A stretch of 64,000 nt of DNA from Flavobacterium tyrosinilyticum (GTDB lineage Bacteria; Bacteroidota; Bacteroidia; Flavobacteriales; Flavobacteriaceae): the NCBI RefSeq assembly GCF_023656565.1, contig NZ_JAMOKG010000002.1:1517551-1581550 (forward strand), read 5' to 3'. A program made the translations under genes and the position numbers. The number at the start of each line of letters is the position of its first letter. Within the stretch, counting starts at the first letter, position 1. Below, in pieces: positions 1-9,086 of this stretch. Under the pieces are notes generated by a model. The model did no database searches, was not told the DNA's origin, and was given only the letters and a program-made list of their open reading frames with translations.

Positions 1-61
1 CACCAATGTAATGGGGCTTCCGACAGCCAAAGTTTACGATTTTTTGACTACATTAGTGTAA
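1..61 (+). CDS. maf: Maf family nucleotide pyrophosphatase, C-terminal end only
   Basis: Only the last 19 codons are in the window, read in the second frame and ending with TAA at 59-61. The residues TNVMGLPTAKVYDFL match the conserved C-terminal signature of Maf proteins (NVMGLP followed by an amphipathic helix). Maf enzymes hydrolyse dTTP/UTP or modified nucleotides. The next gene starts 10 bases after the stop, so the two may be co-transcribed. The identification rests on a short but distinctive motif; the rest of the gene lies left of the window. Confidence 0.75.
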   Translation, partial: TNVMGLPTAKVYDFLTTLV

Positions 62-71
62 AAATTTATTT

Positions 72-602
72 ATGTTTTCTTTTAAAGAGTATAGCCGAGA
101 AATAATTGCAACAATTATTCTTATTGGAATTTTGATTGTATTGCGTATAGTAATTGCTAAACTAATAAAACAATTTGCGGCTACAAGCCAATTATTTGAA
201 CACCGTACCAATCTAGTTATTAAGTATATTAATATTTTAATGAATATACTTCTTGTAACCATTTTGATCATAATCTGGGGAGTTCAGACAGAAGATATTT
301 TTATCACTATTTCTTCTATTGCAACTGTAATTGGTGTGGCCATGTTTGCGCAATGGTCTATTTTAAGCAATATTACTTCCGGAATGGTTTTATTCTTCTC
401 TTTTCCTTTTAGAATTGGAGATACTATTAAAATTCATGATAAAGATTTTCCAATTGAAGCTGAAATTGAAGATATTAATACTTTCCACGTCAGTTTAAAA
501 ACAAAAGAAGGAGAAAAAATTATTTTCCCTAACAATTTATTGCTTCAAAAAGGAATTTCGATTATTCCTGCAAAATATGAAGAGCGAGAGTTTTTTGACT
601 AA
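72..602 (+). CDS. Small MscS-type mechanosensitive ion channel protein
   Basis: A 176-residue membrane protein. Two hydrophobic helices (about residues 9-30 and 51-70) precede a stretch at about 78-118 that looks like the MscS pore helix and start of the beta domain (glycine- and alanine-rich helix, then FPFRIGDTIKI). After the beta domain (about 110-165) the protein ends, so the C-terminal alpha/beta cage of classical MscS is missing. Short single-module versions of this kind are known in Bacteroidota. It would act in the inner membrane in osmotic downshock. It follows the maf stop closely. Family assignment is good; gating and physiological role are inferred. Confidence 0.8.
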   Translation: MFSFKEYSREIIATIILIGILIVLRIVIAKLIKQFAATSQLFEHRTNLVIKYINILMNILLVTILIIIWGVQTEDIFITISSIATVIGVAMFAQWSILSNITSGMVLFFSFPFRIGDTIKIHDKDFPIEAEIEDINTFHVSLKTKEGEKIIFPNNLLLQKGISIIPAKYEEREFFD

Positions 603-704
603 CATGTAATGGGAATTTTATAACGGGCACGAGAAAAGCTAGAACGTAAAAAGACAAATAAAGTGTAATATTTGTTTTATAAATTCAGCTAAATAAAATA
701 AAAA

Positions 705-1805
705 ATGACTCGGCCCATAACATTACCCTTTTATGCAAAACTTTCTTTTATTCTTGTAACTTTAATTTGTTTTGCATTCATTTTTTGCCTCGGAAAAGAT
801 ATTCTTACGCCCATTTTAATGGCATTTTTGTTTGCCGTTTTACTCCTTCCAATTTTTACTTTTCTAAAGACCAAACTTAAGTTTCCTAGGCACCTCGCTG
901 CTATAGTCTGTCTTGCTATTTTCATTTCTATTGTCGTCGGAATTCTAGTTTTTATCTCCTACCAAGTCACTTACATGGCAAATGATTTTGATACTATAAA
1001 GAAAAATGCAAACTCTTTTATTGTCGAGATTCATAAGTTTATAAGAGAAAATTTTCAGGTAAGCATTGGGGAACAGAAAAAATATTTGGATTCTGTTACA
1101 AAAGATTCGGTCAAAACGGGTCAGGCTAAACTAGGTTCGTTTATAATTTCTATAAGTGATGTTCTTTTGGACAGTACCATTATGATAATTTACACTTTTT
1201 TGTTTTTGATTTATAAAGAACATTTTAAACTGTTTTTTGCCAAATTAATCAAACAGGAAAATCATGGTATTCTGCAGGATATTTTGTCTCAGATAAAAGT
1301 TTCAATCAACAATTACATCGTCAGTTTAATTATCGAAATGATTGTGGTTTCGGTATTGACGAGTTTAGGTTTGTGGATCATTGGCGTGAAATATTTTGTT
1401 CTTCTCGGATTGATTACAGGAATTTTGAACTTGATTCCTTATATCGGAATTTTTGTTGCAGGAGTTATAACCGTTTTGGCATCATTAACTGGATCTGGAG
1501 AAATTTCAGTAATCCTCGGAATCCTGATTGTAAACGTTATTGTTCAGTTTATTGATAATAATCTCCTTGTGCCGTTAATTATTAATTCTAAAGTAGAAAT
1601 AAATGCTTTTGTTTCTATTATGGGAATTATTGTTGGAGGTGCCGCCGCTGGAATTGCCGGAATGTTCTTAGCCATTCCTCTTCTAGCTATTTTAAAAATT
1701 ATTTTTGATCGAATTGATTCACTCTCTGCTTGGGGTTATCTTATGGGGAATCACGTTCCTCGGAAATTTGCTTGGAGAAAAAGAAAAACTACAACAGAAA
1801 ATTAA
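705..1805 (+). CDS. AI-2E family transporter (permease)
   Basis: 366 residues, with seven or eight hydrophobic segments arranged as in the AI-2E transporter family: two helix pairs at the N-terminus, a soluble stretch at about 90-145, and a C-terminal bundle. The family signature LIPYIGIFVAG is present near residue 243, followed by a glycine-rich helix near 310 (IVGGAAAGIAGMFLAIPLLA). Members export or facilitate movement of small molecules and only a few are shown to act on autoinducer-2, so the substrate cannot be told from sequence. The C-terminal tail is basic (RKFAWRKRK). It stands alone, 102 bases after the MscS gene and 78 bases before an outer membrane protein. Confidence 0.88.
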   Translation: MTRPITLPFYAKLSFILVTLICFAFIFCLGKDILTPILMAFLFAVLLLPIFTFLKTKLKFPRHLAAIVCLAIFISIVVGILVFISYQVTYMANDFDTIKKNANSFIVEIHKFIRENFQVSIGEQKKYLDSVTKDSVKTGQAKLGSFIISISDVLLDSTIMIIYTFLFLIYKEHFKLFFAKLIKQENHGILQDILSQIKVSINNYIVSLIIEMIVVSVLTSLGLWIIGVKYFVLLGLITGILNLIPYIGIFVAGVITVLASLTGSGEISVILGILIVNVIVQFIDNNLLVPLIINSKVEINAFVSIMGIIVGGAAAGIAGMFLAIPLLAILKIIFDRIDSLSAWGYLMGNHVPRKFAWRKRKTTTEN

Positions 1806-1883
1806 AAATAACGTTATGCTAGCATAGCATTTGTTTATTCCTTAAATTCATAAAACTTATAATTATTAGAAGAAAATTACCGA

Positions 1884-3716
1884 ATGTCTCTAAACAAAAA
1901 AATACTGTTTTTTATTTTGCTGTGCTTTTGTTTACAAAGCGGGTTTGCGCAGGTAAATGAAAATAAAAAAGAGCCAAAAAAAGAGAAAGACACTACGGAA
2001 ATCTACACTAAAATTAGAAATTATTCTAAGAAAAATAAATTTACGCAGACCATGCATAAATTATTCTTTAGATCTAAAAAGTCGAAGAAAAAAGAGGAAT
2101 TGCTTGTTCCAATTGATTCAACAAATTATGAGGGAAAAATTATTCGAAAAATCAATATTGTTACTCTCGATCCTTTTGGGTATTCTGTAGCCGATACTAC
2201 CCTAACTCCTAAAAATTGGGGAGAAAGAATGGGTAACAGACTGCACTTAAAAACAAAGAAAATAGCCATTTACAACTTGTTGCTTTTTAAGCGAAATACT
2301 CCATACAACACCTATAAAGTTCTAGAGTCTGAGCGTTTAATTCGTGCGCAACGATATGTTACAGCAGTTAGAATTTCCAATGAGACAGTGGGTCAAGCTT
2401 CAGATTCTGTGGATGTTACCATTCGTGTTTTAGATTCCTGGAGTACAATTCCGAGGTTTTCTATTTCGAGCAATCAAGTTTCGGTAGGTTTTAAAGAAAA
2501 AGATTTTTTTGGAAGTGGACAACAGCTTGAATATCGTTTTACCAATCGTTTTGATGACGGTCAAAATGCCAATGAAGTAACGTATACTGTTCCTAATATT
2601 AAGAATACTTATATAGGAACTGTTCTCCATTACAAAATGGATTTAGATAATAATTACATTAAAAGCATCGATATCGAACGAGACTTCTACTCTCCCCTAA
2701 CGAAATGGGCTGGTGGATTTTATATGGACGAAAGTTTTAGAAAAGATACGCTTCAGGCTCCAGATTCTACATTTGCTTATCAGCCCAAAAAATATACCTC
2801 GCAAGATGTTTGGGCGGGCCGCGCTTTTAAAGTATTTGAAGACAATCACAAAGCCATAACCAACCTTGTTACTACTGCTCGTTTTTTGAATGTCAATTAC
2901 AGCGAGTCGCCATCTGACCTTTACGATCCGAATCATTTTTATTCTTCTGAAAAGCTAATTCTGAGCGGAATTGGATTGAATACACGAAAATTTATAAAGG
3001 ACAGCTATATTTTTAGAAATGGACAGACAGAAGACGTACCGATAGGAAGAATATACGGTGCTACGTTTGGATATCAGTATAAAAACACTTTTTGGCGGCC
3101 TTATGTTGGGGCTCAATTCTCTTTTGGAAATTATTACCGTTTAGGATTTTTAAGTATGAATTTTGAAGCAGGAACTTTTTTTCATCAATCCAAAACCTAT
3201 CAAACTTCATTTCTATTTGAATCCAATTATTTTACGAAATTATTTAGCGTCGGAAATTGGAAAATTAGACAATTCGTAAATCCGAAAGTGGTAATTGGAA
3301 TAAACCGTGATGATATAATTGGAGATCAGTTAAATATAAATGAAGAAAATGGAATCGCAGGTTTTAATTCCTATCTATACGGAACTAGTAAAGCCGTTTT
3401 ATCATTGCAAACACAAACCTATTCTCCACACTCTTTACTGGGGTTTCGTTTAAATCCATTTTTCAATTATTCCATTGCGGTATTGGGCAGTCCAGAAATG
3501 GCAATGACAAAGAGCAAACCCTATTCTAAACTTACTGTGGGATTATTAATTAGTAATGACTATTTGGTTTTCAGTTCATTCCAGCTATCGTTATCTTATT
3601 ATCCAAGTATTCCGCAGCAAGGCGATAATGTTTTCAAAACAAATACTTTTGAAACTACCGATTACGGACTTCAAAGTTTTGAACTTGCAAAGCCTAGAGT
3701 TGTCAATTACAAATAA
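1884..3716 (+). CDS. Outer membrane protein with POTRA-like region (BamA/TamA-like)
   Basis: 610 residues. A signal peptide at about 1-22 ends in GFAQ, and is followed by a Lys/Glu-rich linker. About residues 88-170 resemble a POTRA module: a beta strand (KINIVTLDPFG), two helices and a closing strand containing RYVTAVRI. The remaining 430 residues are rich in alternating aromatic and polar residues ending in amphipathic strands, as in a beta barrel. The architecture suggests an Omp85-superfamily outer membrane protein with one POTRA-like domain, unlike BamA, which has five. A role in inserting or exporting proteins or lipids is inference. No partner gene is visible beside it. Confidence 0.65.
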   Translation: MSLNKKILFFILLCFCLQSGFAQVNENKKEPKKEKDTTEIYTKIRNYSKKNKFTQTMHKLFFRSKKSKKKEELLVPIDSTNYEGKIIRKINIVTLDPFGYSVADTTLTPKNWGERMGNRLHLKTKKIAIYNLLLFKRNTPYNTYKVLESERLIRAQRYVTAVRISNETVGQASDSVDVTIRVLDSWSTIPRFSISSNQVSVGFKEKDFFGSGQQLEYRFTNRFDDGQNANEVTYTVPNIKNTYIGTVLHYKMDLDNNYIKSIDIERDFYSPLTKWAGGFYMDESFRKDTLQAPDSTFAYQPKKYTSQDVWAGRAFKVFEDNHKAITNLVTTARFLNVNYSESPSDLYDPNHFYSSEKLILSGIGLNTRKFIKDSYIFRNGQTEDVPIGRIYGATFGYQYKNTFWRPYVGAQFSFGNYYRLGFLSMNFEAGTFFHQSKTYQTSFLFESNYFTKLFSVGNWKIRQFVNPKVVIGINRDDIIGDQLNINEENGIAGFNSYLYGTSKAVLSLQTQTYSPHSLLGFRLNPFFNYSIAVLGSPEMAMTKSKPYSKLTVGLLISNDYLVFSSFQLSLSYYPSIPQQGDNVFKTNTFETTDYGLQSFELAKPRVVNYK

Positions 3717-3847
3717 TTTTTATTTTTCTTAAGAAACTTTTAAGCATAAATAAAACCACTATAAATCAATATTTTAAGAGCATATACGCTGTTAGATTAC
3801 TCGTTGAAATGCAGTTTTACTCGACAAAATACATCTTCTTTTATTTT

Positions 3848-3865
3848 TTGGCACAGTATATGAAT
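3848..3865 (+). promoter_or_regulatory. Possible sigma-54 type promoter (-24/-12)
   Basis: The sequence TTGGCAC, then seven bases, then TGAA has GG and GA separated by exactly ten bases, as in RpoN promoters (GG-N10-GC), with one departure at the -12 element (GA in place of GC). It lies about 40 bases upstream of the ATG at 3904. A predicted start near 3877 would leave a short leader. No upstream activator site was identified. Confidence 0.4.
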
Positions 3866-3903
3866 ATCCCTATTCAAGATTAACATTATAAAATTAAAAA
3901 GAG

Positions 3904-4425
3904 ATGAAAACGATAAAATTAGCAATCGCCGGATTATTTCTAATGGTTGCAAACGCCACACAAGCTCAAGTATCGGTTAACGTAAATATTGGTGCTCCAC
4001 CAGCTTGGGGACCAGTGGGATATACAGAAATGGAATATTACTATCTTCCAGATGTTGAGGCTTACTACGATGTTCGTGCTTCTCAATTCATCTATTTCGG
4101 AGGAGGAAAATGGGTAAGAGCAACCTACTTACCTAGACAATATAGAAACTATGATTTGTATGGAGGTTACAAAGTAGTTTTGACAGATTATCACGGTAGA
4201 ACGCCTTATACTTATTTTGACCGTCATAGAGTGAAATATTACAAAGGATACCACGGAGCTCCACAAAGACCATACAAACCAAGACCTGTATATGGTTACA
4301 GTGAGCGTCGTCATTACGATCGTAAAGATTACAAACACTACGACAAACACAATAAACATGATAAACACCATGACAGACATGATCATGATGATCACGATCG
4401 CGGGCATGGACATGGTAGAAGATAA
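3904..4425 (+). CDS. Exported His-rich protein of unknown function
   Basis: 173 residues. A signal peptide (about 1-21, ending TQAQ) is followed by a compact Tyr/Pro-rich domain at 25-130 (SVNVNIGAPPAWGPVGY, then YYLPDVEAYYDV), a pattern seen in small exported flavobacterial proteins. The last 40 residues are dominated by His, Asp, Lys and Arg (HKHDKHHDRHDHDDHDRG), suggesting divalent-metal or polyanion binding, which is inference. The gene is monocistronic: a possible sigma-54 promoter lies in front and a strong hairpin terminator follows 30 bases after the stop. Function unknown. Confidence 0.75.
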   Translation: MKTIKLAIAGLFLMVANATQAQVSVNVNIGAPPAWGPVGYTEMEYYYLPDVEAYYDVRASQFIYFGGGKWVRATYLPRQYRNYDLYGGYKVVLTDYHGRTPYTYFDRHRVKYYKGYHGAPQRPYKPRPVYGYSERRHYDRKDYKHYDKHNKHDKHHDRHDHDDHDRGHGHGRR

Positions 4426-4454
4426 TAATGCTAAATTGCTAGCAATCAACACAA

Positions 4455-4488
4455 GAGAGTATCAAAAAATTGATACTCTCTTTTTTTT
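4455..4488 (+). terminator. Rho-independent terminator after the His-rich protein gene
   Basis: A perfect 10-bp stem (GAGAGTATCA / TGATACTCTC) with a six-base loop is followed directly by eight T residues. Confidence 0.92.
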
Positions 4489-4595
4489 ATGATTTGTTTA
4501 ATGGGATCTTTTGTTAAAATGTTGTAAATTCAATATAAATAACTGTATTACAACAAGTTTCGCTTAAAAATCTGATCTGTAATATATTTATAATA

Positions 4596-4603
4596 TATAT
4601 TTG
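4596..4603 (+). promoter_or_regulatory. Bacteroidota -7 promoter box for the LVIVD lipoprotein gene
   Basis: TATATTTG fits the TAnnTTTG -7 consensus of Bacteroidota and lies 30 bases before the chosen ATG at 4634. No good -33 TTTG element is visible at the expected distance. The box overlaps an alternative TTG codon at 4601, which argues against that codon being the translation start. Confidence 0.5.
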
Positions 4604-4633
4604 CGCCGAATTTTAAATCCAAAAAAGAAATTT

Positions 4634-6259
4634 ATGAAAAAGAATGTTTATTTGCTTTCATTTTTAGCAATGTCACTATTAATAGGTTGTGACGATAACA
4701 ATGACAACAATAACGATGGACAATCGTCAAATAACATTACCATTACCTCAGATCAATCTACATTAAACCAAAGACTTGACTTAACTAATTCTGGGGTAAT
4801 CTCGATCGAAAATGGTGCTTTGGCAGGAAAATCTGCAGAGACTACCAACACTTCTTTTCCTCTTGTTCAAATTGCCGAAGTAAAACCGCCAGTTGATGCA
4901 AACGGAAGAACGTTGCAAGCCAGTCACGTTACTGTAAACGGAAATTACGCCTATGTTTCTTACATTATGAGAGGCGATGCTTATTCTGGAGCTATTGATG
5001 TGATTGATGTTTCAGATCCTTACAAGCCAAAATTGGTCACTTCTGCCCTAATTCCAAGTACTGATATTACCTCTCTGACTTTTTCTGGATCAAATTTAAT
5101 TATCGGAGCTGCTAAAGATGTTGACAAAGACACGCAACTAGCAGGAAATCCGGCAATTGTAGTTAACATGGAGTTGAGTTCAGGATTGCTTACAGATAAA
5201 TTGAAAACAAATTACTTAGAAAGTAGAGTTACAACAGACGTAGCAGCCAATGCTTCTAATTATTTTGCTGTAACGGGAGACAACGGAAGTTTGTTTAAAG
5301 TAAACAGTTCTACAAAAGTAATTGCAGGAAAAGCCGCTATGGCCGATTTGCGTTCTATTGCTTTAACAAGTGATAAAGTTGTTACTTTAAGCGGAACCAA
5401 AGGAGTTAACATATACAATCAATCGACTCTGGCGTTGCAAAAGAGCTTTACAACTTCTGTAGACGTTAGCGGGGCAAAAAGAACAATGGATATTGACGGA
5501 ACAAAACTTTTTGTTTCTGAAGGTCCAAACGGTCTTGGCGTATACGACATCAACAGTGGTTCAAAATTACAAACTATCGGAATCACAACCGCAGGTGAAG
5601 ACAATGTAACCAATGCTGTTTCTTTTAATGATGGTTATGCTTTTGTTGCAAACGGAGCATTAGGACTTAATGTCTATCAATCTGCAACACAGCTTAATTT
5701 ATTAGGTTCAGTTGGAATTGCAGGTTCTTCAAACTATGTAAAATCAAGTGGAAATTACATTTATGTAGCAAGCGGAACTGGAGGTTTGAAAATCATTAAA
5801 ATGGAAAAACCAAATACTACTTTTGCGAGCTGTCTAACTTATGGTTTGTACAATCAAGGGAGAGATTTGATTTTAAATTCTAATGAAATAAAATCGTACC
5901 AAGGAGCAACAGCTATTAATTCGGCAATCATTAATTCTGGTGCAGTTTTAACACATTGTGGTTCTATTACTGTTCTTAGCAACTTAACACTAAATAACGG
6001 TGGTACTTTTAACATGAGAGGAAGTTTATCTCAAGGTAAATATCAGCAATCAAATCCAACAGAATTAATTATAAACAGTAATGCTACACTACAAGTTGAA
6101 GGATCTGTTGTAATTTGGGGAGATTTAAGATTGAATAGTGGCGCTAAAATCAATTTTATTGGTAATACTTCTTCTATCACTATTTATGGAAAAGTTACAA
6201 AAGGTACTGGCGTAACTATTACAGGAAACTACGTTGATACAGAAAACAAATTGAAATAA
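4634..6259 (+). CDS. LVIVD-repeat lipoprotein
   Basis: 541 residues from the ATG at 4634. This start gives a clean lipoprotein signal peptide with lipobox LLIGC (Cys at about 18) followed by an Asp/Asn-rich tether (DDNNDNNNDG). The frame stays open to a TTG at 4601, but that lies in the promoter box. About residues 75-390 contain repeated beta-propeller-like units (YVSYIMRGDAYSGAIDVIDV; YIYVASGTGGLKIIKM) typical of LVIVD-repeat proteins. The last 140 residues form a beta-rich region with repeated Asn/Gly strands (LTLNNGGTFNMRG), resembling a small beta-helix. It is probably anchored in the outer membrane, with function unknown. A terminator follows. Confidence 0.8.
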   Translation: MKKNVYLLSFLAMSLLIGCDDNNDNNNDGQSSNNITITSDQSTLNQRLDLTNSGVISIENGALAGKSAETTNTSFPLVQIAEVKPPVDANGRTLQASHVTVNGNYAYVSYIMRGDAYSGAIDVIDVSDPYKPKLVTSALIPSTDITSLTFSGSNLIIGAAKDVDKDTQLAGNPAIVVNMELSSGLLTDKLKTNYLESRVTTDVAANASNYFAVTGDNGSLFKVNSSTKVIAGKAAMADLRSIALTSDKVVTLSGTKGVNIYNQSTLALQKSFTTSVDVSGAKRTMDIDGTKLFVSEGPNGLGVYDINSGSKLQTIGITTAGEDNVTNAVSFNDGYAFVANGALGLNVYQSATQLNLLGSVGIAGSSNYVKSSGNYIYVASGTGGLKIIKMEKPNTTFASCLTYGLYNQGRDLILNSNEIKSYQGATAINSAIINSGAVLTHCGSITVLSNLTLNNGGTFNMRGSLSQGKYQQSNPTELIINSNATLQVEGSVVIWGDLRLNSGAKINFIGNTSSITIYGKVTKGTGVTITGNYVDTENKLK

Positions 6260-6295
6260 GCAGTAAAACGGCATAAAATATATATATTTTCAAGA

Positions 6296-6326
6296 AGCTG
6301 TCAGAACCAATCTGGCAGCTTTTTTT
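6296..6326 (+). terminator. Rho-independent terminator
   Basis: The stem AGCTGTCAG / CTGGCAGCT (nine pairs including one G-U) with a seven-base loop is followed by six T residues. It lies 37 bases after the LVIVD lipoprotein stop. Confidence 0.88.
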
Positions 6327-6402
6327 GTTTTATCATCTTAAAGAAAGGTATAATTATTGAGCGTTAACATTTCATTTAAATAATCTTCCATAAAATAATT
6401 AC

Positions 6403-6410
6403 TATTTTTG
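6403..6410 (+). promoter_or_regulatory. Putative -7 box for the PIG-L / symporter operon
   Basis: TATTTTTG matches TAnnTTTG and lies 32 bases upstream of the PIG-L start. The -33 element is weak. The position just after the preceding terminator fits an operon promoter. Confidence 0.4.
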
Positions 6411-6441
6411 GAATAATTTCAAAAAACACCTAACACTCACC

Positions 6442-8973
6442 ATGCGAAAAATACAGATTCAAATCTTTATTCTATTTTTTATAGGTTTTCAGATTTCATT
6501 TGCACAGCAGCCGCAAAAACCAAATTCAGTTGAAATTTACAATCAAATTAAAAAACTAAACTTTTTAGGTTCTGTATTATACGTTGCCGCGCATCCAGAT
6601 GATGAAAACACTAGAATGATTTCGTATTTAGCCAATGAAATGAATGCCAGAACGGGTTATTTATCACTTACTCGTGGAGATGGCGGACAAAACTTAATTG
6701 GCCCGCAATTGCGTGAATTATTGGGTGTTATTAGAACTCAAGAATTAATTGAAGCTCGAAAAATAGATGGTGGCGAGCAATTTTTTTCTAGAGCAAACGA
6801 TTTTGGTTTTTCAAAAAATCCATCTGAAACTTTAGATATTTGGGACAAAGACAAAGTGCTTGCCGATGTGGTTTGGACCATTAGAAAATTTCAGCCAGAC
6901 GTTATTATTAATAGATTTGATCATCGTTCGCCTGGTACAACACACGGACATCATACCTCTTCTGCCATGCTGAGTGTTGAAAGCTTCAAATTAACAAACG
7001 ATCCAAAAGTTTATCCCGAACAATTAAAATATGTTTCTCCTTGGCAGGTAAAGCGTCAATTCTTTAATCCTTCTTGGTGGTTTTACGGAAGCCAAGAAAA
7101 ATTTGATGCTGCCAATAAATCTAAATTTACGAAGCTAGAAACAGGCGTTTACTACACAGGAATCGGAAAATCAAATCAGGAAATCGCTGCTTTAAGCCGA
7201 AGCCGTCATCAGTCACAAGGTTTTGGAAGTACTGGTGTTCGTGGTGAAGAAACCGAATATTTAGAGCTAATTAATGGCGAAACCCCAAAAGAACGTGATA
7301 ATTTATTTGATGGTTTAGACACAAGCTGGAACCGTGTTAAAAACGGAAAACCAGTTGGAGATTTGATTTCTTCCATCATTTCAAAATACGATTTTAGCCA
7401 TCCTTCTGCCAGTATTCCAGATTTAGTCAAAGCCTACGCAATGATTCAAACTTTAGAAGATACCCATTGGAAAGAGATTAAACTTGCTGCTATAAAAAAC
7501 ATTATCGCATCTTGTTCTGGTTTATATCTTGAAGCGGTTGCCAACGAACAAGAAGCAACTCCAGGAAGTACGATAAAATTAACTCTAGAAGCTATTAATA
7601 GATGTTCTATCGGAATGCAATTAATTAGTGTGACTACGCTTCCAGACCATCAAACAACAGCCCAAAACGTTGTATTGAAGAATAATAATGATCAGAAGAT
7701 CAATCTGCAATTGCAGCTTCCAAACAATATAGAATACACCCAACCTTATTGGCTAAAAGAAAAAGCAACAGTTGGAATGTATACCGTTTCTAATCAAGAA
7801 ATTATTGGTACACCAGATATTATTAGAGACACAAAAGTGGTCTTTAACATCAAAATCAATGATGTGGAAATTCCGTTTGAGCGCACTGTTGTGTACAAGT
7901 ACAATGATGGCGTAAAAGGCGAAATGTACAATTTTCTTGATATCGTTCCAGAAGTTACAACTTCAATTTTAGAAAAAGTTTTAATTTTTGGAAATACTAA
8001 AAGCAAAATGGTTGCGGTAAAAGTTCGCGCTGGAAAAGATGATATAAAAGGTAATCTGCAATTAGAGTTGCCTAAAAGCTGGTCTGTTTCTCCAAAAGAA
8101 ATTCCGTTTGTTTTAGACAAAAAAGGCAACGAGCAAATCTTCTATTTTGAAGTAACACCTCCAGTAAATCCAGAGGAAGCGACAGTAAAAAGTGTCGCAA
8201 TTGTAGACAAAAAACGATTTGATAAAGACCAAACTATTATTGATTTTAGCCATATTACCAAACAAATGGTTTTAAAACCAGCTGAATCAAAATGCATTAG
8301 AATTGATTTGAAAATCTCTGGCGACGCTATTGCTTACATTATGGGCGCTGGAGACGAAGTTCCGGAAAGTTTGACTCAAATGGGATATAAAGTTTCGATC
8401 TTAAAACCCGAAGAAATTACGCCAGAAAAATTAGATTCTTTCAGTACTGTAATTACCGGAATTCGTGCTTATAATACCGTAAATGCTTTGGCAAACAAGC
8501 AAAATATACTTTTCAATTTTGTAAAAAGCGGTAAAAACATGATTGTACAGTACAATACAAACGGAAAATTAGTGACAGATAAAATTGCTCCTTATCCGTT
8601 GAAATTATCAAACGATCGTGTAACAGAAGAAAATGCTAAAATTACATTCTTAGCACCCAATCATCCTGTTTTAAATACGCCTAATAAAATATCTGAAAAA
8701 GATTTTCAAGGATGGACACAAGAACAAGGTCTATATTATCCAAACGAATATGATCCTGCCTTCACCCCTATTATTTCGTCGCACGATAAAGGAGAATCTC
8801 CAAAAGACGGAGCTTTACTTGTCGCACCTTACGGAAAAGGATATTACATTTACACTGGTTTGAGTTTCTTTAGAGAATTGCCAGAAGGTGTTTCTGGAGC
8901 CTATCGATTATTATCAAATATTATTTCTCTAAAACAACCAATTGAAGCTCCTAAACAAGATTTAAAGCAATAA
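6442..8973 (+). CDS. PIG-L family deacetylase, large multidomain form
   Basis: 843 residues with a signal peptide (about 1-22, ISFAQQ). The N-terminal 300 residues are a PIG-L/LmbE domain: the zinc-binding motif AAHPDDE lies near 50-56 and a later histidine motif (THGHHTSS) supplies the third metal ligand. PIG-L enzymes remove acetyl groups from N-acetylglucosamine-type sugars. The middle (about 350-640) is beta-rich, probably Ig-like, and the C-terminal 200 residues resemble a glutamine-amidotransferase-like flavodoxin fold (VITGIRAYNTVNAL, GKGYYIYTGLSFF). The gene sits two bases before a membrane microprotein and a sodium:solute symporter, implying periplasmic deacetylation followed by uptake. 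Substrate unknown. Confidence 0.88.
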   Translation: MRKIQIQIFILFFIGFQISFAQQPQKPNSVEIYNQIKKLNFLGSVLYVAAHPDDENTRMISYLANEMNARTGYLSLTRGDGGQNLIGPQLRELLGVIRTQELIEARKIDGGEQFFSRANDFGFSKNPSETLDIWDKDKVLADVVWTIRKFQPDVIINRFDHRSPGTTHGHHTSSAMLSVESFKLTNDPKVYPEQLKYVSPWQVKRQFFNPSWWFYGSQEKFDAANKSKFTKLETGVYYTGIGKSNQEIAALSRSRHQSQGFGSTGVRGEETEYLELINGETPKERDNLFDGLDTSWNRVKNGKPVGDLISSIISKYDFSHPSASIPDLVKAYAMIQTLEDTHWKEIKLAAIKNIIASCSGLYLEAVANEQEATPGSTIKLTLEAINRCSIGMQLISVTTLPDHQTTAQNVVLKNNNDQKINLQLQLPNNIEYTQPYWLKEKATVGMYTVSNQEIIGTPDIIRDTKVVFNIKINDVEIPFERTVVYKYNDGVKGEMYNFLDIVPEVTTSILEKVLIFGNTKSKMVAVKVRAGKDDIKGNLQLELPKSWSVSPKEIPFVLDKKGNEQIFYFEVTPPVNPEEATVKSVAIVDKKRFDKDQTIIDFSHITKQMVLKPAESKCIRIDLKISGDAIAYIMGAGDEVPESLTQMGYKVSILKPEEITPEKLDSFSTVITGIRAYNTVNALANKQNILFNFVKSGKNMIVQYNTNGKLVTDKIAPYPLKLSNDRVTEENAKITFLAPNHPVLNTPNKISEKDFQGWTQEQGLYYPNEYDPAFTPIISSHDKGESPKDGALLVAPYGKGYYIYTGLSFFRELPEGVSGAYRLLSNIISLKQPIEAPKQDLKQ

Positions 8974-8975
8974 AT

Positions 8976-9083
8976 ATGGAAGCTAAAAAAACAAAAAAAT
9001 GGAAAAAAAGCTACACTTATGTTTTAGTAGCAAATGCAATCTATATTGCTATCTTTTTCTTAATCATGCAATTATACTCATAA
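8976..9083 (+). CDS. 35-residue single-pass membrane microprotein
   Basis: The reading frame ATG 8976 to TAA 9081-9083 encodes 35 residues: a basic N-terminus (MEAKKTKKWKKSYTY) followed by one hydrophobic helix (VLVANAIYIAIFFLIM) and a short tail QLYS. It starts two bases after the deacetylase stop and ends three bases before the symporter start, which is the spacing of a translated operon member. The charge pattern predicts an N-terminus in the cytoplasm. I do not know a named family. A role as a small subunit or stabiliser of the symporter is inference from position. Confidence 0.7.
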   Translation: MEAKKTKKWKKSYTYVLVANAIYIAIFFLIMQLYS

Positions 9084-9086
9084 CCT

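Noticed and set aside
1815..1826. Perfect 12-bp palindrome TATGCTAGCATA after the AI-2E transporter gene
   Set aside because: It has no T tract and no second copy nearby; it is too short to call an operator or terminator.
4129..4452. Open frame on the minus strand across the His-rich protein gene
   Set aside because: It is a mirror of the biased His/Asp codons of the plus-strand gene, with Met/Ile/Val-rich nonsense composition and no start context.
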